Shown here in pieces: positions 1-7,228 of a DNA stretch of 51,217 nt; the stretch's first letter is position 1, and each line of letters begins with the position of its first letter. This DNA is from Planctomycetota bacterium (GTDB lineage Bacteria > Planctomycetota > J058 > JAJDCQ01). The position numbers were made by a program, and so were the translations under genes. The DNA lies in the NCBI GenBank assembly GCA_029260755.1, contig JAJDCQ010000124.1, positions 1 to 51,217 on the forward strand, written 5' to 3'. The notes beneath the pieces were generated by a model. The model was not told the DNA's origin. It saw only the letters and a list, made by a program, of their open reading frames with translations, and did not search any database.

Positions 1-8
1 CTGCCGTG

Positions 9-35
9 GTTTCGTGTCGCGTAGCGACGCGAAAC
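9..35. repeat. Inverted repeat (hairpin)
   Basis: The arms GTTTCG-T-GTCGC and GCGAC-G-CGAAAC pair around a three-base GTA loop, with one internal mismatch. There is no T-tract after it, so a simple intrinsic terminator is not indicated. It may be a small palindromic repeat. Confidence 0.5.
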
Positions 36-310
36 ATCATCGCTGCACAGCACGGGAGGGAGAGGCGCCGGGGGGCGGGGAGGTAAGGCGAATGAGGGAC
101 GCGGGAGGGTGGCACGCGGCGGCCGAGCTTGCGAGGCCCCGCGTGACGCACTCCCGCTTCCCTCATTCGCCGGCCCGAAGGACCCTTCGGGGACCTCCCC
201 GACCCCCGGCGACTCTCCCGACCTCTGCGCACCTTCCGGTTTGTCGTTAGGAGATGCGGTCAGGCGAGAGCCGTCCGCCTGCCGACATCGGCACCGAGAC
301 GGAGGGCTAA

Positions 311-335
311 ACTGAAAACTGAAAACTGAAACTGA
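311..335. repeat. ACTGAAA short tandem repeat
   Basis: The 7-base unit ACTGAAA occurs twice perfectly and then in two shortened copies (ACTGAA, ACTGA). It is markedly A-rich for this G+C-rich window and puts stop codons into the reading frames on the plus strand. It abuts GGCCTGACCCCC, which resembles the GGGGTCAGG motif of the palindrome at 36367-36439. Confidence 0.6.
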
Positions 336-377
336 GGCCTGACCCCCAGTCGTACACCAACGCTCATAGAATCTGAC

Positions 378-938
378 CTACGAGTCTGGAATCTGACCTC
401 CGTGGTGTGAGCTTTCCAGGGTCTCGAGGAGAGTCATCCACCGCGCTAGATCAGGTGGAATCGAGTAATTGCCGTCGATCGCGTAGCCGAGGTGGATGAG
501 CCGCCGCTTGATTTTGAGGACCCGGGCTATTGTGGCGATGGGCTCGGATCGCCAGCTTGGGGCGATCCGCTGCGCCTCCTCAAATCCCAGTGGGCACTCG
601 CCCACGAACCACTCCCTTATTGCCGTGTCGTCAAGAACGTCATGATTCGGCTTCGAGCCAAATCGTCCGAGCATCGCGCACCGAATCACCCATACTCGAA
701 AGTCCGCGGACTCGGAGCCGCCTTCGGACTGCGAGAGATGTGTGTTGCACACGATCGCAAGACGCGCCCAGTCCAATGCAGAATCGGGGGCCTCGGCCGC
801 GAGGGCTCGGTTGTTTACGCATTCTGCCAGGCCAAGCCAGTTGAAACTGGTCTTGGTACCTGGCGCAGCGCGACGAGCCCATGCGAGAGCATCGTGCGCA
901 TTCATCGCGAGTATGTCCGAGGTCGTCACCAGTTGCAT
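378..938 (-). CDS. Putative immunity protein for Rhs tip 1 (186 aa, unrecognised)
   Basis: I do not recognise this family. The ATG at 938 shares one base with the TGA of the Rhs toxin-tip gene upstream (TGATG), so translation is very probably coupled. That position, immediately 3' of a polymorphic-toxin C-terminus, is the classic place of an immunity gene. The predicted protein looks soluble and mostly helical, with repeated Trp/Ala/Leu segments (for example ALDWARLAIVCNTH near residue 50 and REWFVGECPLGFEEA near 120). There is no signal peptide or membrane segment, which would fit a cytosolic partner. The base composition is lower in G+C than the housekeeping genes further right, consistent with horizontal acquisition. 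The open frame extends upstream, but that part is a shadow of the toxin gene. The function is inferred from context only. Confidence 0.7.
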   Translation of the reverse strand: MQLVTTSDILAMNAHDALAWARRAAPGTKTSFNWLGLAECVNNRALAAEAPDSALDWARLAIVCNTHLSQSEGGSESADFRVWVIRCAMLGRFGSKPNHDVLDDTAIREWFVGECPLGFEEAQRIAPSWRSEPIATIARVLKIKRRLIHLGYAIDGNYSIPPDLARWMTLLETLESSHHGGQIPDS

Positions 939-1984
939 CACCTTCCGCTGAAGATCTGCTCGCCGAACTCGACTCCGGCCCGGAGAAACGCTTCGACGGC
1001 CTGCCCGAGCGACGCGTTCGACGGCATGTAGTGACCGCTGGCGTTGCTGATACTGATGCCAAGAACCTCTCCCGCCGCTGCTCCTCCGGTGATCTGGCAC
1101 TCACCGGCGGCAAGAACCGACTCTCCCGCCGCGGCAATGGTGTGGGGAATCTCCTGCGCACCAACGTGACTCGGGACCGCCCACAGCTGTCCGTCAGTCG
1201 TCAATACCCACTTGAGAGTTCCGCCTGCAGCCTCGCCGAGCTCGACGAGATCATCGAGGTTCTCGGGGCAGATTTGGAGCGGCTGAACGCCGAGTGCGCG
1301 CCCGAGTTGCAGTTCCTCGACGAGTTGATCTGGTAACTGATTTGGGAAGACTACTGGTGGCGCGCCGCCGACCGCGGCGACAGCTTCCGCCGTCGCCTCC
1401 CCTGCCATCGAGCCAGCCTGATTCGCCCCGGCAGCCGCGGGAACCGCTCCGGTTCCTGTTGCGCCGAGTCCAGGCGCTTCCGCCATCACAACGGCGGTCT
1501 CTACCGCATAGAGAATGCTCGCCGCCAAGCCGGCCACGGTTCCGACAATGAATGAGACGCCGGTCGCGTGCGCGACCACAGGTCCGCCGAGATGCGCGAC
1601 CTCCCTCGCCCGCTTTGTTCGGATGTCTACGTAGCCAAGCGTTGCGGTGTGGACAGCCTGGCTTGCGGAATCGACAACGTTCCCAGGCGAGAGGCCGGGT
1701 GCCGTATCGACGAACACCTCCCAGGCCGCCTGCCCCCATCCCCACAGCCCGTCGTCGTAGTAGTCCTTGAGGCCCCAGGGATCGCGTCTATTGAAGGGAT
1801 TGCTGCTCGCGTACGTGAAGCCGCTGCCGAGCTCGTCCTCCCAGATCCCGAGCGGGTCGCGGGACACGAAACGCCCCAGCTGCGGATCGAGGTAGCGGGC
1901 TACTACGTCCCTCGAGCTTCCCGCGCCGGGCTCGCGCTGGCGACCGTTCGGAGGAGCGAATCTCAGGCACGGCGCTCCGCTCAC
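938..1984 (-). pseudogene. Orphan Rhs C-terminal tip 1 with putative toxin domain
   Basis: This is the end of an Rhs/YD-repeat protein without its repeat shell. The conserved Rhs core-end signature RYLDPQLGRFVSRDPLG (about residues 29-45) and NPFNRRDPWGL (about 62-72) are present, but the homology stops near 1901 and nothing Rhs-like precedes it. A hydrophobic stretch follows (about 141-166), then an Ala/Gly-rich linker, then a variable C-terminal domain (about 236-348) with a striking SGHYMPS motif at 315-321. I cannot assign that domain. A GTG at 1984 overlaps the vapC stop (GTGA), so the fragment could still be translated by coupling to vapC. Otherwise it is a silent cassette that needs recombination into a full-length rhs gene. 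The downstream gene overlaps its stop and is the presumptive immunity gene. Confidence 0.75.
1853..1901. repeat. 49-bp Rhs-core direct repeat, copy 1
   Basis: This 49-bp segment encodes the Rhs core-end signature and matches 8575-8623 with only 3 mismatches, in the same orientation. Homology ends abruptly on its right side, where the two loci become unrelated. It marks the junction between a conserved Rhs anchor and a variable toxin tip. Confidence 0.85.
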
Positions 1985-2382
1985 CAGATCGTGTCCACGT
2001 CCGAGAGCCGGATCTTGGCGTCTCGTGAGATCAGGGGAACGTCGAGCCGCTTCGCGGTCGCGGCGATGATCCGATCGGGCATGTCGGATACGACGGCACG
2101 CGGCACGGTCCGCAGCGCCTCGGTCAATGCGAGATCCATGGGCGCGAGGCGAATGACCGACGCGGGGTCGCGGAGCGCCTCGAGGAGTTGCTCCAGATCG
2201 CCGTTCTCGAGTCGGCCCTTCTCGACGAGGTAGACGAGCTCGATCGTCGTGATCGGTGACACGTAGATCCGGCAACCCGTCCGAGCGGCGTCGTGCATCG
2301 CGTCTCGCGCAGGCTCAGACAGGCGGTCGGGGGCTGAGAGATACCAGACGATCGCGTGTGTGTCCGCGACGACGGCCGTCAC
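1981..2382 (-). CDS. vapC: VapC-type PIN-domain ribonuclease toxin
   Basis: This 133-residue PIN-domain protein has the expected acidic residues: Asp7 in VVADTHAIVWYL, a Glu in ITTIELVYLVEKG (about residue 48), Asp in SDMPDRIIAATA (about 102) and Asp in LISRDAKI (about 120). VapC toxins are Mg-dependent endoribonucleases that usually cut tRNA or rRNA. The start is GTG at 2382, three bases after the stop of the antitoxin gene, which is the normal antitoxin-toxin order. Its own stop overlaps a GTG that could start the Rhs tip. The length is typical for the family. Mobile-element genes upstream suggest a role as an addiction module for the island. Confidence 0.9.
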   Translation of the reverse strand: MTAVVADTHAIVWYLSAPDRLSEPARDAMHDAARTGCRIYVSPITTIELVYLVEKGRLENGDLEQLLEALRDPASVIRLAPMDLALTEALRTVPRAVVSDMPDRIIAATAKRLDVPLISRDAKIRLSDVDTIW

Positions 2383-2385
2383 CGG

Positions 2386-2607
2386 TCAGATGTCCTCGCG
2401 AGGGAAGTTGCCCCACATCTCGCGGCGCGCCTCGTCGATGTCCTCGCGCGTGAGGTCGATTCCCCTACCAGCCCACAGGCCCTCGAGGCTCTTGAGCGGC
2501 TTGGGGTCCTTGGCGTTCGCGACGAGCGACTCGAGGAGCTCGAGCACTTCGCGCTGTTTGTCCTCGGGAAGCTCACGGAGCTTCTCGACGAGCTGCTCAA
2601 TGCTCAT
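2386..2607 (-). CDS. Antitoxin partner of VapC (DUF2281-like)
   Basis: This 73-residue acidic-helical protein begins MSIEQLVEKLRELPEDKQRE and ends in a short basic/acidic tail (residues 53-73). It resembles the small DUF2281-type antitoxins often found upstream of PIN toxins: a leading helix-rich part mediates dimerisation, and the C-terminal tail would bind and inhibit the nuclease. The ATG is at 2607, and the stop lies 3 bp before the vapC start, so the two form a tight operon. No separate DNA-binding motif is obvious, so autoregulation is uncertain. The call rests on size, position and the typical ELPEDKQREVLEL segment. Confidence 0.8.
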   Translation of the reverse strand: MSIEQLVEKLRELPEDKQREVLELLESLVANAKDPKPLKSLEGLWAGRGIDLTREDIDEARREMWGNFPREDI

Positions 2608-2728
2608 GACTTCTTGACTCCGGGGCGATCGGTGGCGGTGAGGACGAGCGCTGTTCCCTCGGGAAGATCAACGGGCCGTCCGTTCCTAGCGCTGCGTCTG
2701 ATTCGCACTCTCGCTCCTGCTTCTCACT
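2608..2728. other. Spacer between vapB and the recombinase pair
   Basis: This 121-bp segment must hold the promoter of the vapBC pair, which is transcribed leftward, and any right-hand boundary of the toxin-antitoxin cassette. I see no strong hairpin, terminal repeat or convincing -35/-10 pair in it. Confidence 0.4.
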
Positions 2729-3757
2729 CTATTCGACGGGTCGCTCGCGGACTACTGTCGGCTTCGCTTCCGAGCTCGGCGCCTCCGATGGGGCGGCGAA
2801 GTGAGTCCCCTCCAGTCTACCCTCGTCGCCCGACACGAGCGGCCGCTCGAGAAGCTCCACCGTCCGATGCAGCTCGTCTCGGTCGACCTCGAGATAGGTG
2901 GCCGTCGTCTCGATGCTTCGGTGCCCGAGGAGGTTCTGGACCGCCACGACCGGCACCTGCGCACGCATCAGGTGGGTGGCGATGGCTCTCCGGAATGCGT
3001 GGGGATGGGCTCGTATCCCGGCTCGTTGCGCCGCCCGCGTCACCGCCTGGTAGGCGCAGCCCTGCGAGAGCGGCTGCCCACGCATGGTCAAGATCAGGTG
3101 ACCCGGATCGGGTCGACCGCGGACGAAGAGCGGTCGGGACTTGGCGAGGTAGTGTCCGATGGCGTCGAGCGTCCTTGGGGGGACCGGCACCCGTCTCCAC
3201 CGACCTCGCTTGACCGCGCGGACGAGGATGGATGCGTCGTCGACGTCGAGATCGACGACGAGGGCACGGCGCGCTTCGGCATCGCGGAGCCCGATGGCGT
3301 AGAGCAGCTCGAGGAGGGCCCGGTCGCGAAGGGCGACGGCTCGCGTCCAGCGTGGTCGCCGCTGGCGGGAGATCGGCGGCTCCTCCAGCGTCGCGTCCAG
3401 CAGCTTGCGAACGGAGCCCTCGGAGAGGACGACGGGCGCCGCGGAGCTCGGCTCGCTGATCCGGAACCCCTCGAGCGGCGACCCGGCCAGCATCTCGTGC
3501 TTCACGAGCATCGTGAAGAACACCCGCAGCGCTGACCCTCTGCGCGCGGGCGTGCTCGGCCTGCACCCCGACGCGACGCACGCGGCCAGGTAGCGCTCGA
3601 CGTCACCGCGCACGATCTCTGCGAGCGGCCGGCGCGGGACGAGGTCGAGGAGTCCCCGCGCGGTTTCGAGCAACAACGCACGGTGCTTCTGAGCTCGCTG
3701 GAGCCGCTCGAGCTCCGTTTCGAAGAGTGCGATCGCGCTCCGGTGGTCTCGCCGCAT
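2729..3757 (-). CDS. Tyrosine recombinase 2 of the island
   Basis: This 342-residue XerC/D-like phage-type integrase carries the complete catalytic set: Arg158 (AIGLRDAEA), Lys183 (VKRGRWRRVPV), His253-x-x-Arg256 (HPHAFRRAIATH), His279 (LLGHRSIETT) and the nucleophile Tyr288 (TYLEV). Residues 1-105 form the SAM-like core-binding domain. A Pro/Ser/Ala-rich tail of about 35 residues follows the catalytic domain. The ATG at 3757 lies 3 bp after the stop of recombinase 1, so the two are co-translated. Such paired recombinases usually act as a hetero-complex on the two ends of an element. They are unlikely to be the chromosome-dimer XerCD proteins because of the adjacent ATPase and accessory context. 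Confidence 0.92.
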   Translation of the reverse strand: MRRDHRSAIALFETELERLQRAQKHRALLLETARGLLDLVPRRPLAEIVRGDVERYLAACVASGCRPSTPARRGSALRVFFTMLVKHEMLAGSPLEGFRISEPSSAAPVVLSEGSVRKLLDATLEEPPISRQRRPRWTRAVALRDRALLELLYAIGLRDAEARRALVVDLDVDDASILVRAVKRGRWRRVPVPPRTLDAIGHYLAKSRPLFVRGRPDPGHLILTMRGQPLSQGCAYQAVTRAAQRAGIRAHPHAFRRAIATHLMRAQVPVVAVQNLLGHRSIETTATYLEVDRDELHRTVELLERPLVSGDEGRLEGTHFAAPSEAPSSEAKPTVVRERPVE

Positions 3758-3760
3758 CGC

Positions 3761-4717
3761 CTAGTCCCCGAGTCGCTCGCGGGGGTGCTTGAGGATCACG
3801 GCTCGGCGAAGCTCCTTCGTGTCGAGAGAGAGGTAGAGCTCGGTCGTCGCGAGCGAAGCGTGCCCGAGCAGAATCTGGATGTGACGGAGCGAAGCGCCGG
3901 CCTGGAGCAGGTGAGTCGCGAACGACCGCCGGAGCGTGTGGGCCGTGAGGTGCTTTGTGATGCCAGCGCGACGCGCGAGGCGCTGGAGCGTCTTCTGCAG
4001 GGCGACTCCACCCATCCCGCGTCCGTGCGTCGCGAGGAACACTCGGGACCCCGCGACCCGGCGCGGCCGGATGAACGTCGGTCGAGCCCGATCGAGATAG
4101 TCGCGGAGACGACCGTACGCCGAGCGGGTGATCGGCAGCACCCGCGTCTTCCCGCCCTTGCCCTCGCGGACCACGATCTCGCGGGCCGCGTGGTCGACGT
4201 CCCCGAGCTCGAGCTCGAGGAGCTCGGAGCGACGGACTCCCGTGGCGTAGAGGACCTCGATCACGGCCCGGTCGCGAATCCCCAGCGGCGTGTCGATCGA
4301 CGCCGCGTCGAGGAGGCCGCGGATCTCCTTGACCGTCAGGACGCCCCCCGGTGGCCGCGGGGGCGTCCGGGGCTGCTCGAGGCGGAGCGAGGGGTCGCGT
4401 GGGATGAGCTCCTCGGCGGCGAGGAAGCGGAAAAAGACCGACATGATCGTGGTGGTGGTGCCGACCGAGTTGGCGCCCATCGGTTGGCCGCTCGCGGTCG
4501 CCGTTCCGGTGAGCAGTCCGACCTGGTACTCGCGAAGCAGCTCGAGGCTCACTCGGGTCGGCGTGGTCCGTGCCCGCCTTCCCGCGACCCATCCCCGAAA
4601 CCGACGAAGGCGAGCGAGGTAGCTCTCGATCGTCGACGGCCGGAGGTTGCGCGCGCGCAGGTGGTCAGTGAAGCGCTGAAGCGCGCCGTTCCAGCCGAGG
4701 TTCCGTGAGCGGCCCAT
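3761..4717 (-). CDS. Tyrosine recombinase 1 of the island
   Basis: This 318-residue phage-type integrase is of XerC/D architecture. The N-terminal core-binding domain spans about 1-112 (FTDHLRARNLRPSTIESYLAR), and the catalytic domain has Arg162 (TGVRRSELLEL), Lys190 (GKGGKTRVLPI), His260-x-x-Arg263 (HTLRRSFATHLL), His286 (LLGHASLATTELY) and Tyr295. All residues needed for strand cleavage are present. The stop lies 3 bp from the start of the second recombinase. The start at 4717 faces a 168-bp gap containing six phased GTGAT-type heptamers, which could be binding sites for this enzyme or its partners. Confidence 0.92.
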   Translation of the reverse strand: MGRSRNLGWNGALQRFTDHLRARNLRPSTIESYLARLRRFRGWVAGRRARTTPTRVSLELLREYQVGLLTGTATASGQPMGANSVGTTTTIMSVFFRFLAAEELIPRDPSLRLEQPRTPPRPPGGVLTVKEIRGLLDAASIDTPLGIRDRAVIEVLYATGVRRSELLELELGDVDHAAREIVVREGKGGKTRVLPITRSAYGRLRDYLDRARPTFIRPRRVAGSRVFLATHGRGMGGVALQKTLQRLARRAGITKHLTAHTLRRSFATHLLQAGASLRHIQILLGHASLATTELYLSLDTKELRRAVILKHPRERLGD

Positions 4718-4885
4718 CGCGGCCTCCGATCTACGCGAGGAAGTCGATTTTTGCGTGACGAGGCCGGCAACCCCTTGGCCGCCAGCCGGTTCGGGGTGAT
4801 TCGCCGCGTGATTACTCGTGATTCCTCATCTGCAAGCCACTGCCCTCTCTGGAGATGGGCCTGATCACTCCGTGAACACTGGTGA
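4718..4885. other. Repeat-bearing gap between ATPase and recombinases
   Basis: This 168-bp non-coding stretch precedes the recombinase operon. Its right half carries the phased heptamer cluster described at 4796-4888. The left half has an A/T-rich patch (about 4744-4756) unusual for the window, which might belong to a promoter or a melting region. Confidence 0.5.
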
Positions 4886-4888
4886 TCA
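4796..4888. repeat. Two triplets of phased GTGAT(T/C) heptamers (iteron-like)
   Basis: Six related heptamers lie in the same orientation: GTGATTC (4796), GTGATTA (4808), GTGATTC (4818), then CTGATCA (4861), GTGAACA (4872) and GTGATCA (4882). Within each triplet the spacing is 10-12 bp, about one helical turn, and corresponding members of the two triplets are 64-65 bp apart. The last copy includes the TGA stop of the ATPase gene. Such spacing is typical of binding sites occupied on one DNA face: replication iterons, recombinase arm sites or an operator. The location directly upstream of the recombinase genes supports any of these. Confidence 0.6.
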
Positions 4889-6391
4889 CTTGGCGCCTTC
4901 GATATCGCCCGGTGGCTTCAGGCTGGCGCCCTCGCCGAGAAGTGATCGATCCAGGACGCGCACTCCGTGAGGCCGGGCGCCGGTGCTCACGACGAGCTCG
5001 TGTGCCTCGAGCTCGCAGACCGCCCGTGCCGCCGTCGCATAGCTCCAGCCCAGGGCGTTCGCGAGCTGTCGCCGCGTCGAGGATCCGCGAGGGGCTTCGC
5101 AGAGGTGGCGGTAGGCGCGCGCGGCCCGCGGCGAGAGGCCGTCGATCTCCTCGTCGGCGAGCAGGCGGATCAGCTGGTAGATCGCCCGGTAGTCGGCGAC
5201 TCGGGCGACAATGCGGCCTTCGTCGTCGCGCTCTCGCTGCCGGCCGTGGAGCAGGGCGTGCGCCGCAATGAGGCTGCCGAGCTTCGCGTGGTCGCGGCGG
5301 TCCTTCGAGGTCCGCGCCCGGTAGGTGAGCTGGCGAGCGAACGGGATTACGACGGACGACGGCTCGAGGAGTCGCTGCGCGTCCTGCCAGGTCCGGAGGT
5401 TCACGGGCTGGGACTCGCCGCCCGCCCAGCTGTTCCGCTGCGCCTCGAAGACCCGCTCGGTCTGCTCCGGTCCGTCGTCGAGGGGCAGCTCGAGGCACCG
5501 GGAGAGGTTCTCGGGGTGAAGGTCGTGGCGGGTCGTGCTCGAGAGCAGCGCGATCGGCCCCTTCGCCTCGCGGGACTCGATGCGTCCCTTGACCGTCACC
5601 GTCAGGCGCAGGACGCCGCGCGATTGCAGCGTGCGGATCGGGTACTCGGCGCCGACGGCACCGGCCTGCTCGTCGACGACGATTACCTTGTGGGCCAGGT
5701 AGTCGCCGCCCGCGTAGAAGAGCGCCTGGGGCGTCAGTCGCGAGAGGAACTCGACCGACTCCTCGGGCAGCATCTGCACGACGCGCTCGAGGAGCTCCGA
5801 CTTCCCCGACGACAGCGGCGCCACGAGGATCGCCGAGAGGGGCTTGGCGAGGAGCCGGCTCGTCGCGACGAGGTACGTGAGCCGCTTCACCCGCTCCTCG
5901 CCGACGTAGCCGAGCTCGGCGATCGTCGTGGCGGCCCGGTCGAGGAGGTCTGGCGCGAGAAGGAGCCGCTCCGCGGCGCGGCGACGGGGAGCGTCGAGGG
6001 TCACGGTCGCGACGCGGGACTCGGCACCCGCGGCCCGGTCGATCTGATCGAGGAACAGATCGAGGTGCCCGAGGATCTGGCCGATCTCGCGCCCGAAGGT
6101 CTCCGCGATGAGCTGGCCCAGGGCCTCCCGGCCGCGCTGGGCGTAGAGGCTCGTGAGGTCGCGGACGGCTCCGGTGCCCTCGCCTCGGGTCGAACGTACG
6201 GTGATCAGGACGCGCCCGGCGCCCTTTCGCGGCAGCTCGTCGAGGACGTAGACGAGACCGTCCTCCTCGAGGACCAGCTCGGTGCTCGGGGCGGCGGTCG
6301 GCTCGGGGACCCGCGCATGTCCCGGCGCCGCCCTTGACGATCGGCGCGCGCTCGGTGCTCGGGTCTCTTCCTTCGGTCGGCGACGGGCCAC
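4886..6391 (-). CDS. P-loop ATPase, primase/helicase-like, of the recombinase element
   Basis: This 501-residue protein has a Walker A variant APLSSGKS (191-198) and a Walker B-like HKVIVVDEQAG (235-245). The intervening FLSRLTPQALFY and the downstream RTLQSRGVLRL, LLSSTTRHDLHPENLSRCLEL and Q-T stretches resemble, from memory, the C-terminal ATPase part of CHC2-type primase proteins of mobile elements. The usual CHC2 zinc and Toprim parts are not visible; the first 180 residues are unrecognised. A C-terminal winged-helix-like segment (RRQLANALGWSYATAARAV, about 440-458) suggests DNA binding. The start is GTG at 6391; alternatives are possible. It may load replication proteins or energise recombinase assembly. 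This is inference. Confidence 0.7.
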   Translation of the reverse strand: MARRRPKEETRAPSARRSSRAAPGHARVPEPTAAPSTELVLEEDGLVYVLDELPRKGAGRVLITVRSTRGEGTGAVRDLTSLYAQRGREALGQLIAETFGREIGQILGHLDLFLDQIDRAAGAESRVATVTLDAPRRRAAERLLLAPDLLDRAATTIAELGYVGEERVKRLTYLVATSRLLAKPLSAILVAPLSSGKSELLERVVQMLPEESVEFLSRLTPQALFYAGGDYLAHKVIVVDEQAGAVGAEYPIRTLQSRGVLRLTVTVKGRIESREAKGPIALLSSTTRHDLHPENLSRCLELPLDDGPEQTERVFEAQRNSWAGGESQPVNLRTWQDAQRLLEPSSVVIPFARQLTYRARTSKDRRDHAKLGSLIAAHALLHGRQRERDDEGRIVARVADYRAIYQLIRLLADEEIDGLSPRAARAYRHLCEAPRGSSTRRQLANALGWSYATAARAVCELEAHELVVSTGARPHGVRVLDRSLLGEGASLKPPGDIEGAK

Positions 6392-6472
6392 GTCTCGGTC
6401 CTCGGCGGGGGAGGGTCGAGCGTAGACGAGTCGAGGGTCGCCACCGATAGCGTGCGACCGCAGGCGTCGAGC

Positions 6473-7054
6473 TCACTCGCGCGGGGTGACCGGTGGGACC
6501 CGAACTGGACGGAGGTGGTGTGGCGTGAGCGACCGATATCGGACGCGACGCCGCGAGTACTCGAGCCGGCGCTTGAAGCGCCCGGCTACGGTCAGGCGGG
6601 CTCGCCACTTGCGTTCGCGATCGACAACCCGGCGTAGCGACCGGCGGCACTCGCCTCCGCAGTATCGAGCAGGGCTCCTGATCGACGGAAGGGGCACGTC
6701 GTCGCATCCAGGTCGGGCGCAGTGCTCGGCGCCCCGAACGGATTCATGGGCGTGACCACGCGGCGGCGCTCGCGGCGGTTTTCCGGCTTCGCGATGACGA
6801 CGGCGGCGTTCTTGCTCGGCGAGGCGGTGCCGCTCGAGGACGGAGCCGCACTGTCGACGGCGGCGCTGGCGACCCCTCGCGTGCCAGCGGCGAACCTCAA
6901 GGTCGCAGGTGGGTTCGAGGCAGTATCGCTGGCACCAGCGGCGGGGCGAGTAGGTGCGGCGACAGCCTCTTCGGAGACACGGACGTGGGGTCGGAGTCGG
7001 GCGGCGATGTCGGGGGCGACTCGAGAGCGAAGAGCTGAGCTCGTCGCGGACCAC
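6473..7054 (-). CDS. Cys-rich, Arg-rich putative zinc-binding protein
   Basis: This 193-residue very basic protein has two cysteine clusters that look like zinc knuckles. The first is Cys26, 31, 41, 45, 50 (CLRRGCRRTYSPRRWCQRYC). The second is Cys112, 117, 132, 136 (CARPGCDDVPLPSIRSPARY followed by CGGEC). Both share the pattern C-x4-C-x9/14-C-x3-C and are followed by Arg-rich helices. Similar short proteins sit upstream of ATPase/recombinase genes in other accessory regions, from memory, and probably bind nucleic acid. The start is tentatively GTG at 7054. An 81-bp gap precedes the ATPase gene. Heavy Arg content makes it prone to being mistaken for a shadow frame, but the duplicated Cys pattern argues for a real gene. 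Confidence 0.65.
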   Translation of the reverse strand: MVRDELSSSLSSRPRHRRPTPTPRPCLRRGCRRTYSPRRWCQRYCLEPTCDLEVRRWHARGRQRRRRQCGSVLERHRLAEQERRRRHREAGKPPRAPPRGHAHESVRGAEHCARPGCDDVPLPSIRSPARYCGGECRRSLRRVVDRERKWRARLTVAGRFKRRLEYSRRRVRYRSLTPHHLRPVRVPPVTPRE

Positions 7055-7228
7055 CGATCGCGCCTCCCCCGGGGACGAGGCGCTGAGCTACCGTCGCCGA
7101 ACGTGGCTCGTCTCTCTTCCTATCGCCTATCGGGAGGGGAGGGTTGCGTTTGGGCTTCGAGCAGGCGACTCGCGTCGCGTGGGCTGAGCAGCCACCATTG
7201 GCCTCACCGCCTGACCCCTGGCGACTCG
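7055..7228. other. Spacer between element and toxin cassette 2
   Basis: This 174-bp non-coding segment contains GCCTGACCCC near 7210-7219, matching the motif at 338-347 and the arms of the palindrome at 36367-36439. It separates the recombinase element from the second immunity gene. No clear terminal repeat or promoter was found. Confidence 0.4.

Larger units (their letters stand above)
1..377. other. Non-coding left edge with a hairpin and a short tandem repeat
   Basis: I find no convincing gene here. Short open frames exist but are Arg/Pro-rich and lack a start with a ribosome site. The stretch contains a perfect-looking hairpin at 9-35, an ACTGAAA tandem repeat at 311-335 directly followed by a GGCCTGACCCCC motif, and two copies of GAATCTGACCT at 369-379 and 389-399. 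It lies downstream of the first immunity-gene candidate, so it is either intergenic or the remnant of more accessory DNA beyond the window. Confidence 0.5.
2729..7054 (-). mobile_element. Four-gene recombinase/ATPase element
   Basis: Four consecutive minus-strand genes form a unit: a Cys-rich putative zinc protein (6473-7054), a P-loop ATPase (4886-6391), tyrosine recombinase 1 (3761-4717) and tyrosine recombinase 2 (2729-3757). A repeat-rich gap of 168 bp separates ATPase and recombinases. The unit sits between two orphan Rhs toxin cassettes. No DDE or serine transposase is present. I could not find clear terminal inverted repeats at either side, so the outer boundaries are uncertain. Comparable arrangements of two or three tyrosine recombinases with helper genes are known from Tn554-like and RIT elements; assignment to either would be speculative. 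Confidence 0.6.

Noticed and set aside
3683..4708. 341-codon plus-strand frame opposite recombinase 1
   Set aside because: It is antisense to a recombinase with all catalytic residues.
2729..4717. Housekeeping XerC and XerD
   Set aside because: Two recombinases in one operon with an ATPase and Cys-rich gene, amid toxin cassettes, fit a mobile element better than chromosome-dimer resolution.
4967..6337. 456-codon plus-strand frame opposite the ATPase gene
   Set aside because: The minus strand has Walker motifs and conserved segments; the antisense product has none.
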